22,866 bases of DNA from NCBI GenBank assembly GCA_044866695.1, contig JBIOUF010000065.1, forward strand, positions 1 to 22,866, in the 5' to 3' direction. Each line of letters begins with the position of its first letter. Within the stretch, counting starts at the first letter, position 1. The notes below the pieces were generated by a model. It worked only from the letters and a program-made list of their open reading frames with translations, was not told the DNA's origin and searched no databases. Shown here in pieces: positions 14,743-22,062 of this stretch. The translations under genes and the position numbers were made by a program. Source of the DNA: JBIOUF01 sp044866695. GTDB taxonomy: Bacteria > Actinomycetota > Actinomycetes > Propionibacteriales > Nocardioidaceae.

Positions 14743-14745
14743 CTG

Positions 14746-16173
14746 CTAGATCCCGGTCTCGGCGGGGAGGATGCCGCGCTCCACGGCGGCGACGAGCTCG
14801 GCGTGGTCGCGCTCGGTCTGGTCGGCGTACCGCCGGGCGAACCGGCACAGCGCCTCGCCGACCTTGTCGGAGCCGCCCAGGTAGCCGGCGATCATCGAGG
14901 CACCGCTGGTCCGCGCGTGACCCTTCGCGAGCAGGTAGCCGCAGACCCCGGCGTAGTCGCGCAGCGCCTGGGCGGAGATGCCCTCGATGGTGATGGCGCC
15001 CTTCATGTCGCGGAACTGGCGGACGTAGTACTGGTAGGCGCCGGTTTCGGTCCACCCGAGAAGCGGGTCGCTGACGGTCTGCAGCGCCTGCTGGTACTCC
15101 ACGACGCGCTGGCCCTGGTGGGCGTGCCAGGCCGAGTCCCCGTGCACGTAGCGAGCCACGACGGACCGGCGGGCCTGCTTCAGCTGGAGGAAGAGCACGT
15201 CGTCGGCGCTGCTGCCCTCGCACAGCGCCACCCACGCGCGCAGGCCCACCGACCCGACGCCGACCACCTTGTGCGCGATGTCGACGACGCGGTAGCCGCC
15301 GACGATGCGGGCCCAGTGCCTCGGCAGCGTGGTCAGGTAGCGGTCCAAGGCCTCCGCCAGCGCGTCGTACTCCTGCGGGTCCGGATGGGTGATCACCGGT
15401 GGCGCGTCGACGATGGCGCGGGTCCCGTCCCGCTCGGCGGTGAGCCGGGGCAGGGCCCGGTCGCTGGTACGCCGTCGAGCGCGCTTGGCCGAACGCTCGA
15501 TCTCCTCCACCAGGCTCTGCTGGGTCGCGGTCTCGCGGAGCCGGTCGACGTCCAGCCGCTCGAATGACCGCTCGAGCAGCGGCTGGTCGGCCAGCCAGCC
15601 GATGTGCCGGCGGTACTCCTCCACGCACTGCGCCACCGCGTCCTTGCACGCGTCCTCGGGTGCGCCGTTCTCCCGTCCCGCGACCCACACGCTGGTGCTC
15701 AGCCGGCGCAGGTCCCACTCCCACGCGCCCGGGTGTGCCTCGTCGAAGTCGTTGAGGTCGAAGACCAGCTCCCGCTCGGGGGAGGCGTAGAACCCGAAGT
15801 TGCCGAGGTGGGCGTCCCCGCAGATGACCGGAGTGATGCCGGTGGAGGGGAGCCGGGCGAAGTCTTCGGCGTGGAGGGCGGCCGCCCCCCGCAGGAACGC
15901 GTACGGCGACGCGATCATCCGGCCGATGCGCACCGGCACCAGCCACTCGAGCCGGCCCTGGTTGCTCTCGATCGCCTTGGCCGCGACGTCCGGCCGCCCG
16001 GGCGGCACCGCCCAGTCAGCCAGCGAGGACCGCGGCACCGCGTTGCGGAGCCCGCGGCCGACGGCGTACCGCTCCTCTCGCGGGGTGGCGCTGTGCCGCA
16101 GCGAGATGAAGGCGTTGGGGTCGGCCGAGCCGAGCACGGTGTGCGTGCGGGGGGTGGGTGTGGCAGCGCCCAT
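14746..16173 (-). CDS. DUF2252 family protein (kinase-like fold)
   Basis: This 475-aa protein has the hallmark blocks of DUF2252: ICGDAHLGNFGFY (about 117-129) and LVFDLNDFDEAHPGAWEWDL (about 136-155). The HxxN...D spacing resembles the catalytic loop and metal-binding Asp of aminoglycoside-phosphotransferase-like kinases, so phosphotransfer activity is possible; no member's substrate is known to me. The GTP/ATP-loop candidate KVVGVGSVGLRAW lies near the middle. The ATG at 16173 lacks a good Shine-Dalgarno and lies 24 bases after the DUF2237 stop; the gene is followed 3 bases later by phospholipase D. All three are probably co-transcribed. Confidence 0.9.
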   Translation of the reverse strand: MGAATPTPRTHTVLGSADPNAFISLRHSATPREERYAVGRGLRNAVPRSSLADWAVPPGRPDVAAKAIESNQGRLEWLVPVRIGRMIASPYAFLRGAAALHAEDFARLPSTGITPVICGDAHLGNFGFYASPERELVFDLNDFDEAHPGAWEWDLRRLSTSVWVAGRENGAPEDACKDAVAQCVEEYRRHIGWLADQPLLERSFERLDVDRLRETATQQSLVEEIERSAKRARRRTSDRALPRLTAERDGTRAIVDAPPVITHPDPQEYDALAEALDRYLTTLPRHWARIVGGYRVVDIAHKVVGVGSVGLRAWVALCEGSSADDVLFLQLKQARRSVVARYVHGDSAWHAHQGQRVVEYQQALQTVSDPLLGWTETGAYQYYVRQFRDMKGAITIEGISAQALRDYAGVCGYLLAKGHARTSGASMIAGYLGGSDKVGEALCRFARRYADQTERDHAELVAAVERGILPAETGI

Positions 16174-16197
16174 GAGGAGGAGCCTGACACTCCGTGG

Positions 16198-16587
16198 CTA
16201 CTCCAGCGAGCTCGGGTCGGCCGGGACGTCCACGGCGCACCCCCGCAGGGCTTCCAGCGGGACGATCTGCAGGCACGCCTGGTTGGTCGAGGCGAGCACG
16301 ACCGGCGCGGCGACGCCGTCGGCGTACGCGCGGGCCCAGTTGCGGGCCGTGACGCACCAGCGGTCGCCCGGCACGAGGCCGGGGAACCCGAACTCGGGGC
16401 GCGGCGTCGACAGGTCGTTGCCGATGCCGCGCTGGTGGGCGAGGAACTCCGCGGTCACGACGGCGCAGATGGTGTGGCTGCCGAGGTCCTCGGGTCCGGT
16501 GCTGCAGCAGCCGTCGCGGAAGAAGCCGGTGAGCGGGTCGGTGCCGCAGGGCTCCAGCTCCCCGCCGAGGACGTTGCGTTCGGTCAC
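16198..16587 (-). CDS. DUF2237 family protein
   Basis: This 129-aa protein counted from GTG 16587 matches the DUF2237 pattern throughout: NVLGGELEPC, TGFFRDGCCSTGPEDLGSHT, GNDLSTPRPEFGFPGLVPGD and RWCVTARNW, with five conserved Cys. The whole family is about 120 aa, so it is full length. Function is unknown. The longer open frame upstream has no sensible start before this GTG, and the family begins here. CATGCT lies six bases before the GTG, so the message may be leaderless. It is first in the DUF2237-DUF2252-phospholipase D operon and divergent from the cox-like structural operon (144 bases apart). Confidence 0.9.
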   Translation of the reverse strand: MTERNVLGGELEPCGTDPLTGFFRDGCCSTGPEDLGSHTICAVVTAEFLAHQRGIGNDLSTPRPEFGFPGLVPGDRWCVTARNWARAYADGVAAPVVLASTNQACLQIVPLEALRGCAVDVPADPSSLE

Positions 16588-16593
16588 GGGTCC

Positions 16594-16599
16594 AGCATG
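16594..16599 (-). promoter_or_regulatory. -10-like hexamer before the DUF2237 gene
   Basis: On the minus strand CATGCT ends 6 bases before the GTG start. No Shine-Dalgarno is present. The position fits a leaderless transcript; I see no convincing -35. Confidence 0.25.
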
Positions 16600-16664
16600 G
16601 CGCACTGGCGCCCGCGAACCAGGAGGCTCGTGACTCCGCGACGCGGCCTTTACCCCCGCCGACG

Positions 16665-16694
16665 TTGCCCTTGGGGTGACCGGTGTCACATGCT
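16665..16694 (+). promoter_or_regulatory. Candidate cox promoter with CRP/GlxR-like site
   Basis: GGTGA-N6-TCACA at 16675-16690 matches 9 of 10 fixed positions of the CRP/GlxR consensus TGTGA-N6-TCACA, and GTGAC/GTCAC form inverted arms. It lies 41 bases before coxS. TTGCCC (16665-16670) and CATGCT (16689-16694) are 18 bases apart and could be -35/-10, with the site in the spacer. This suggests cAMP or nutrient control; binding is inference. Confidence 0.4.
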
Positions 16695-16731
16695 GGCCTG
16701 GACGTCTGACCAACTCCGGCAGGGAGGCCGC

Positions 16732-17229
16732 ATGACGCGCATCCGCATGACCGTCGACGGGGCGAGCTACACCGACGACGTGGAGCCTCGCACGCTCCTC
16801 GTCCACTACCTGAGGGAGCGTCTCGGGAAGGTCGGCACCGTCGTGGGGTGCGACACCAGCAACTGTGGCGCCTGCACCGTGCACCTCGACGGGTCGAGCG
16901 TGAAGTCGTGCAACGTCCTCGCGGTCCAGGCCGACGGCCACGAGGTCACCACCGTCGAGGGCCTGGCGCAAGACGGCGAGCTGCACCCGATGCAGGCGGC
17001 GTTCCGCGAGTGCCATGCCCTCCAGTGCGGCTACTGCACGCCGGGCATGATCATGCAGGCGATCGACCTGCTACGCGAGAACCCCCGGCCGAGCGAGGAG
17101 GCGGTCCGGCACGGGCTGGAGGGCAACCTGTGCAGGTGCACGGGCTACCACAACATCGTGCGAGCGGTGCAGACCGCCGCCGGTGTCGACCCCGGCGACG
17201 TACCCGAGCTCGAAGGCAGCGCGTCATGA
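16732..17229 (+). CDS. coxS: Molybdenum hydroxylase small subunit, two [2Fe-2S] (CoxS-like)
   Basis: This 165-aa protein has the plant-type [2Fe-2S] site C40-x4-C45-x2-C48-x11-C60 (GCDTSNCGACTV) and the second [2Fe-2S] site C99-x2-C102 and C134-x-C136 (CGYCTPG, GNLCRCTGY), all eight ligands present. It carries electrons from the molybdenum site of the large subunit to FAD in the medium subunit. AGGGAGG four bases before the ATG supports the start. The stop overlaps the coxL start (ATGA). The gene heads coxS-coxL-coxM-coxG; in Oligotropha the order is coxM-S-L. Confidence 0.95.
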   Translation: MTRIRMTVDGASYTDDVEPRTLLVHYLRERLGKVGTVVGCDTSNCGACTVHLDGSSVKSCNVLAVQADGHEVTTVEGLAQDGELHPMQAAFRECHALQCGYCTPGMIMQAIDLLRENPRPSEEAVRHGLEGNLCRCTGYHNIVRAVQTAAGVDPGDVPELEGSAS

Positions 17230-19667
17230 CCGCCACCCGGCCGGAGACCGGACGCGAGGTCGGCGCCGCCCGCCGCCGCAAGGAGGACCAGCGGCTGGTC
17301 ACCGGACGGACCAGGTGGACCGACAACATCATCCTGCCCGGGATGCTGCACGTCGCGATGGTGCGCAGCCCGTTCGCCCGCGCCCGGATCACCTCGGTCG
17401 ACGTCGAGGAGGCGCGCGCCGCGGACGACGTCGTGGTGGTGCTGACCGGCGCAGACGTCGCCGACGAGCACGGGTCGCTGCCGTGCGCGTTCACGGTCAC
17501 GAAGGAGCAGGTGGCGCCGCCGCACCCCGCGATGGCGGTCGACCGGGTCAGCTTCGCCGGGGAGATCGTGGCCATGGTCGTCGCGCGTACGCCGGCCGCG
17601 GCGCGCGACGCCATGGAGCTGGTCGAGGTGGACTACGACGACGAGGCGCCCGTCCTCGACCTCAAGGTGGCCGACACCGACGAGGTGCTCACCCATCCCG
17701 ACCTGGGCACCAACCTGTCCGCCCACTACGTCTTCGACTCCGTCGAGGAGGGCACCGGCGGCGACGTCGAGCAGGCGATCACGCAGGCGCGGGCCGACGG
17801 GATCGTGCTCGAGCGGGAGTACCGCCAGCAGCGGCTGATCCCGGCGTTCATGGAGCCCCGCTCCGTCGCGGTCGACCCGACCGGCGAGCAGATCACGATC
17901 TGGACGAGCACCCAGGTGCCGCACTTCGTCCGGGTCTTCATGACGCTGGCGCTGGGCGTCCCCGAGAGCAAGATCCGGGTCATCGCACCGGACGTGGGGG
18001 GTGGCTTCGGCGGCAAGCTCCAGTTCACCCCTGAGGAGGTGCTGACCACCATCGCGGCCAGGCGCACCGGCCGGCCGTGCAAGTGGACCGAGACCCGCTC
18101 GGAGTCGCTGGTGGCCGCCCACCACGGCCGTGACCAGTGGCAGCGGCTGACGCTGGCCGCCACCCGAGAGGGCACGGTGACCGGCCTGAAGGTGCAGCTG
18201 CTGGCCAACATGGGCGCGCACCTCGGCCTGATCACGTCCTACATCCCGATGCTCGGCGCGCGGATGTACAACGGCATCTACAAGTTCCCGGCGTACCGGT
18301 TCGAGTGCCGCAACCTGTTCACCAACACCGCGTGGACCGACGCCTACCGCGGCGCCGGCCGGCCGGAGGCGACGTTCGCCGTCGAGCGGATCATGGACGA
18401 GCTGGCCGCCGAGCTCGGCGTCGACCCGCTGGAGGTCCGCGAGCGCAACTGGATCAGGCACGACGAGTTCCCGTTCCCGACCGTCGCCGGGCTGGAGTAC
18501 GACTCGGGCAGCTACGAGGCCGCGACCGACCGGGCGAAGGAGCTCTTCGGCTACGACGCCCTGCGCGCGGAGCAGCGGGAGCGCCGCGAGTCGAACGACC
18601 CGGTGCAGCTCGGGATCGGCGTGTCGACGTTCACGGAGATGTGCGGCCTGGCGCCGTCGCGGTGGCTGGCCTCGCAGGGCTATGTCGCCGGCGGCTGGGA
18701 GCACGCGTCGGTGCGGATGCTGCCGACCGGCAAGGTGGAGGTGGTCACCGGGACCAGCCCGCACGGCCAGGGTCACGAGACGGCGTGGTCGCAGATCGTG
18801 GCGGACCGGCTCGGCGTCGCGTTCGAGGACGTCGAGGTGCTGCACGGCGACACCCAGATCGCCACGCGCGGCCTGGACACCTACGGGTCGCGGTCGCTGG
18901 TGGTCGGCGGCATGGCGGTGCTCGCGGCCGCGGACCGCGTGGTCGAGCAGGCCAAGCCGATCGCGGCGCACCTGCTCGAGGCCAGTGTCGACGACATCGA
19001 GTTCACCGCCGGTGAGTTCGGGGTGCGCGGCACCGACCAGTCGGTCGGGATCGGCGCCGTCGCGTTCGCGGCGTTCGACGCCCACGACCTGCCCGCCGGC
19101 GTCGAGCCGACCCTGGACGCGCACGCCACGTTGGACCCCGACGACTTCTCCTACCCGCACGGCACCCACCTGTGCGCGGTCGAGGTGGACACCGAGACCG
19201 GCGCTGTGTCGGTGCGGAAGTACGTCAGCGTCGACGACGTGGGCAACGTGGTGAACCCGCTCATCGTGGAGGGCCAGGTGCACGGCGGCATCGTGCAGGG
19301 GATGTCGCAGGCGCTGTGGGAGGAGGCGGTGTACGACGACTCCGGGACGCTGGTCACCGGATCGTTCGTGGACTACACCCTGCCGACGGCCGCGGACACG
19401 ATCAGCTTCGTCAACGACCGCACCGTCACCCCGGCCACGAAGAACCCGCTCGGCGTCAAGGGCGTCGGCGAGGCCGGCACGATCGCGTCGACCCCGGCGG
19501 TCGTCAACGCGGTCGTCGACGCGCTGCGGCCGATGGGCGTGACCGACGTACGCATGCCGTGCACGCCCGAGCGGGTCTGGCGGGCGATCCACGAGGGCCG
19601 GGAGAAGGCGCCGACCACCGCCGAGGCCCAACCCCACTTCGAGGAGAGCGAAGGAGGGGCACCGTGA
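17226..19667 (+). CDS. coxL: Molybdenum hydroxylase large subunit, form II CoxL-like
   Basis: This 813-aa protein of the xanthine dehydrogenase/aldehyde oxidase family has molybdopterin-binding VGGGFGGK (257-264), the active-site loop A373-Y-R-G-A-G-R379, and GVGEAGT with E749, the catalytic Glu equivalent. Form I CO dehydrogenases have AYxCSFR at the loop, whose Cys holds the Cu atom. The AYRGAGR version is form II, whose substrates are mostly unknown and often not CO. Length is typical of CoxL (about 800 aa). The start overlaps the coxS stop (ATGA) and the stop overlaps the coxM GTG. The enzyme would be cytosolic and depends on the coxD-coxE-xdhC type maturation proteins at 7931-11101. Confidence 0.94.
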   Translation: MTATRPETGREVGAARRRKEDQRLVTGRTRWTDNIILPGMLHVAMVRSPFARARITSVDVEEARAADDVVVVLTGADVADEHGSLPCAFTVTKEQVAPPHPAMAVDRVSFAGEIVAMVVARTPAAARDAMELVEVDYDDEAPVLDLKVADTDEVLTHPDLGTNLSAHYVFDSVEEGTGGDVEQAITQARADGIVLEREYRQQRLIPAFMEPRSVAVDPTGEQITIWTSTQVPHFVRVFMTLALGVPESKIRVIAPDVGGGFGGKLQFTPEEVLTTIAARRTGRPCKWTETRSESLVAAHHGRDQWQRLTLAATREGTVTGLKVQLLANMGAHLGLITSYIPMLGARMYNGIYKFPAYRFECRNLFTNTAWTDAYRGAGRPEATFAVERIMDELAAELGVDPLEVRERNWIRHDEFPFPTVAGLEYDSGSYEAATDRAKELFGYDALRAEQRERRESNDPVQLGIGVSTFTEMCGLAPSRWLASQGYVAGGWEHASVRMLPTGKVEVVTGTSPHGQGHETAWSQIVADRLGVAFEDVEVLHGDTQIATRGLDTYGSRSLVVGGMAVLAAADRVVEQAKPIAAHLLEASVDDIEFTAGEFGVRGTDQSVGIGAVAFAAFDAHDLPAGVEPTLDAHATLDPDDFSYPHGTHLCAVEVDTETGAVSVRKYVSVDDVGNVVNPLIVEGQVHGGIVQGMSQALWEEAVYDDSGTLVTGSFVDYTLPTAADTISFVNDRTVTPATKNPLGVKGVGEAGTIASTPAVVNAVVDALRPMGVTDVRMPCTPERVWRAIHEGREKAPTTAEAQPHFEESEGGAP

Positions 19668-20518
19668 TCCCCGCACCGTTCGAGTACGTCGCGCCGGAGA
19701 CGGTCGAGGAGGCGCTGGCCGCCCTCGCGGAGGGCGGCGAGGACGCCAAGGTCATGGCCGGCGGGCAGAGCCTGCTGCCGGTGCTGCGGATGCGGCTCAA
19801 CGCGCCGTCGCTGGTGGTGGACCTGGGCCGGATCGAGTCGCTGCGCGGGGTGCGCGACGAGGGGGACGCACTGGTGGTCGGGGCGACGACGACGCACGAC
19901 GCGGTGCTGCACGACCCGCTGGTCCACGAGCACGCGCTGCTGCTGGCCAAGACGGTGGCCACCGTGGCGGACCCGCAGATCCGGCACCGTGGCACGTTCG
20001 GCGGGGCTCTGGCGCACGCCGACCCGGCCGGCGACCTCGGCGCCGCCGCCCTGGCGCTCGGAGCCGCGTTCACGGTCGCGGGGCAAGGCGGCTCGCGCAC
20101 CGTCGCGGCGGACGACTTCTTCCAGGGCCTGTTCGAGACCGCCCTCGGCGACGGGGAGCTGCTCACCGAGGTCCGGGTGCCCAAGCACACCGGCTGGGGC
20201 GCCCACTACGAGAAGTTCGTCCGCGTCGTACACCAGTGGTCCATCGTCGCGGTCGCCGCCACGGTGCGCGCCGAGGGCGGCACGATCGCGGAGGCGCGGG
20301 TCGGCCTGACCAACATGGGCGACCGGCCGCTGCGCGCGACGTCGGTCGAGCAGGCGCTGGTCGGCCGGCCGGCGACCGAGGAGGCCGTTCGGGCCGCGTC
20401 CGCCACGGCGGCGGAGGGCACCTCGCCGCCGTCGGACCTGAACGGCGACGCGGACTACCGGCGTGCCATCGCCCCCGTGCTGACCCGCCGGGCGGTGCTC
20501 GCCGCCGCGGGAGGCTGA
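19664..20518 (+). CDS. coxM: Molybdenum hydroxylase FAD-binding subunit (CoxM-like)
   Basis: This 284-aa protein has the two FAD-binding motifs of the family, AGGQSLLPVLRMRL (32-45) and TFGGALAHADPAGDL (111-125). It accepts electrons from the small subunit and passes them on. The GTG start at 19664 overlaps the coxL stop (GTGA) and has AAGGAGG six bases upstream. Length is normal for CoxM. Confidence 0.94.
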   Translation: MIPAPFEYVAPETVEEALAALAEGGEDAKVMAGGQSLLPVLRMRLNAPSLVVDLGRIESLRGVRDEGDALVVGATTTHDAVLHDPLVHEHALLLAKTVATVADPQIRHRGTFGGALAHADPAGDLGAAALALGAAFTVAGQGGSRTVAADDFFQGLFETALGDGELLTEVRVPKHTGWGAHYEKFVRVVHQWSIVAVAATVRAEGGTIAEARVGLTNMGDRPLRATSVEQALVGRPATEEAVRAASATAAEGTSPPSDLNGDADYRRAIAPVLTRRAVLAAAGG

Positions 20519-20520
20519 CC

Positions 20521-21195
20521 TTGGAGCTCACCCACGCGTTCACCGTCGCCGCCGGCCGGGACGCGGCCTGGGCCGCCTTCGGCGACGTCGCAGCGGTGGC
20601 CGAGTGCTTCCCGGGCGCCCAGGTCACCTCGGCCGACGAGCAGGGCTTCGAGGGCACCTGCAAGGTCAAGCTGGGCCCGATCGCGCTCACCTATGCCGGC
20701 GCGGGCCGGTACGTCGAGCGCGACGAGCCCGCCGGGCGGATGGTGCTGGAGGCCAAGGGCAAGGACAAGCGCGGCAACGGCACCGCCGGCGCGACGGTGA
20801 CCCTGGCACTGGCCGCCGCCGAGGGCGGTCGGACCCACGTGGAGGTGCTCACGGACCTGCAGATCACCGGCAAGCCGGCCCAGTTCGGCCGCGGGGTGCT
20901 CCAGGACGTCTCGGACAAGCTGCTCGCCCAGTTCGTCGAGTGCCTCGAACGCCGTCTCGGCGGGCCCGCCGACCCGGCGCCCGCCGCCGCGGCCCTCCCC
21001 GAGTCGCCGCCGCCCTCTCCCAGCCCCCCGCGCGTCGCCTCGTCGCCCAGCGCCAGCCCGCCACCGCGGGAGAACGACGCGCTCGACCTCGGGGCGACGG
21101 TGCTGCCGGTGCTGCTGCGCACCTACTGGCCCCATCTGGCTCTCGCGGTCGCCCTCGTCGTGGTGTGGCGGGTGCTGCGCCGGGTGCCGCGGTAG
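20521..21195 (+). CDS. coxG: CoxG-like SRPBCC protein with membrane anchor
   Basis: This 224-aa protein has an N-terminal CoxG/SRPBCC domain (about 1-150, starting ELTHAFTVAAGRDAAWAAF, with GTCKVKLGPIALTYAGAG), a Pro/Ser-rich linker (about 158-188) and a C-terminal transmembrane helix (HLALAVALVVVWRVL) ending in Arg residues. CoxG is thought to recruit CO dehydrogenase to the membrane, fitting the anchor. The start is TTG at 20521, two bases after the coxM stop, with GGGAGG six bases upstream. It is the last gene of the operon. Confidence 0.9.
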   Translation: MELTHAFTVAAGRDAAWAAFGDVAAVAECFPGAQVTSADEQGFEGTCKVKLGPIALTYAGAGRYVERDEPAGRMVLEAKGKDKRGNGTAGATVTLALAAAEGGRTHVEVLTDLQITGKPAQFGRGVLQDVSDKLLAQFVECLERRLGGPADPAPAAAALPESPPPSPSPPRVASSPSASPPPRENDALDLGATVLPVLLRTYWPHLALAVALVVVWRVLRRVPR

Positions 21196-21202
21196 CGCCC
21201 TC

Positions 21203-21217
21203 GGCCCGCCGCGGGCC
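21203..21217. terminator. GC hairpin after coxG
   Basis: GGCCCG CCG CGGGCC is a perfect 6-bp stem with a 3-base loop, 7 bases after the coxG stop. No U-tract follows, so termination is a guess. Confidence 0.35.
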
Positions 21218-21219
21218 CG

Positions 21220-21236
21220 TTCAGGAGGGCTTCAGG
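21220..21236 (+). promoter_or_regulatory. TTCAGG direct repeats with 11-bp period
   Basis: TTCAGG at 21220-21225 and 21231-21236 are exactly 11 bp apart, one helical turn, as in OmpR/PhoB-type response-regulator sites. They lie about 70 bases before the PepSY-like gene, a class often under two-component control. I see no regulator gene nearby; binding is inference. Confidence 0.35.
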
Positions 21237-21305
21237 AACCGGCGCGCATGCTTGGGCTTGGCCGGGGCGCCGGCTGCCCCCAGGGTTCCCAGGAAGGTGA
21301 GGCAC

Positions 21306-21629
21306 ATGAACAAGCGCACCAAGGTCGCCATCGTCGGAGCAGGGGGCCTCGCGGCCGCCGTCGCCTCGGCGGGGCTCGCCTCCGCCGTCGGCGGCGACGA
21401 CCAGGAGGGGCCGATCACCGGCCAGGACCTGGAGCGGGCCACGGCGGCCGCTCTGGACCACACCGGCGGTGGCAAGGTCACCGAGACCGAGGTCGGTGAC
21501 GAGGAGAGCTACTACGAGGTCGAGGTCACCCTCCCGGACGGCAGCCAGGTCGACGTACAGCTCGACCGGCAGTTCCACGTGGTCGGCGACGAGGCCGACA
21601 GCGAGACCGAGGGCGCGAACGACGACTGA
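21306..21629 (+). CDS. Small exported PepSY-like domain protein
   Basis: This 107-aa protein begins MNKRTKVAIVGAGGLAAAVA followed by SAGLASAVGG, a positively charged then hydrophobic signal segment. The rest fits a single PepSY domain: ITGQDLERATAAALDHTGGG, KVTETEVGDEESYYEVEVTL and DGSQVDVQLDRQFHVVG. It ends in an acidic tail. PepSY domains are extracytoplasmic and are thought to inhibit or bind peptidases or ligands. AGGAAGGTGAGG just upstream supports the start. It lies 110 bases after coxG, behind a hairpin and TTCAGG direct repeats, so it probably has its own promoter. Confidence 0.85.
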   Translation: MNKRTKVAIVGAGGLAAAVASAGLASAVGGDDQEGPITGQDLERATAAALDHTGGGKVTETEVGDEESYYEVEVTLPDGSQVDVQLDRQFHVVGDEADSETEGANDD

Positions 21630-21660
21630 CCAGTCGTCCCGAGGCGAGCACGGTGGGCCC

Positions 21661-22026
21661 TCAGCCCAGCCGGTCCAGCAGCCAGGACGGTCCCTCCACG
21701 CCCGCCCCCGCCTCGCGCACCCGGGTCCGCAGGAACCGGTCGGCGGTCACCACGACGACGTCGTCACCTCGCCCGGCGTACCCCGCCGCCTCGGCCGTGA
21801 TCGCGTCGTCCCCGTGACCCTGCGCGTGCACGACCCGGACCCGGCCTCCCCCTTCGGGCACGCCCAGCCGCGCGGCTCCCTCGAGCACCAGGACCACCTC
21901 GTCGGCGGCCAGGTCGGCATCCTCGAGCCGTCCGTACAGGCGTCGCGCCGCCCCCGCCCGGTCCCGCCACCAACCGTCCGGCCGGCTGCCCACGACGTTC
22001 GCCCCGTCGACGACCACCACCCGCAC
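21661..22026 (-). CDS. NYN/YacP-like putative ribonuclease
   Basis: This 121-aa protein opens MRVVVVDGANVVGSRPDGWW, with D7 and N10 of the PIN/NYN nuclease fold. GHGDDAITAEA (about 70-80) and VVVTADRFLRTRV provide further acidic residues typical of YacP-like NYN domains, which are metal-dependent RNases. It is shorter than YacP (~170 aa). The start is GTG 22026, preceded at six bases by TACGGT, so it may be leaderless. It is divergent from nothing and lies 36 bases beyond the stop of the next leftward gene. Confidence 0.78.
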   Translation of the reverse strand: MRVVVVDGANVVGSRPDGWWRDRAGAARRLYGRLEDADLAADEVVLVLEGAARLGVPEGGGRVRVVHAQGHGDDAITAEAAGYAGRGDDVVVVTADRFLRTRVREAGAGVEGPSWLLDRLG

Positions 22027-22032
22027 CCGCCC

Positions 22033-22038
22033 ACCGTA
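22033..22038 (-). promoter_or_regulatory. -10-like hexamer before the NYN gene
   Basis: On the minus strand TACGGT ends 6 bases before the GTG start. It fits TANNNT, and no Shine-Dalgarno is present, suggesting a leaderless transcript. Confidence 0.3.
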
Positions 22039-22062
22039 GGCCCCCCACTCCGGTGGTGCGGG

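Noticed and set aside
12857..15946. A 1029-aa minus-strand open frame
   Set aside because: Out-of-frame shadow of the phospholipase D and DUF2252 genes; Arg/Pro/Gly-rich with no motif.
16171..16185. GAGGAGGAG on the plus strand resembling a strong Shine-Dalgarno
   Set aside because: No supported plus-strand coding frame follows; it is just upstream of the minus-strand DUF2252 start, where it reads as CTCCTCCTC.
17145..19676. An 843-aa minus-strand open frame opposite coxL
   Set aside because: Antisense shadow of a conserved large subunit; no recognisable domain.
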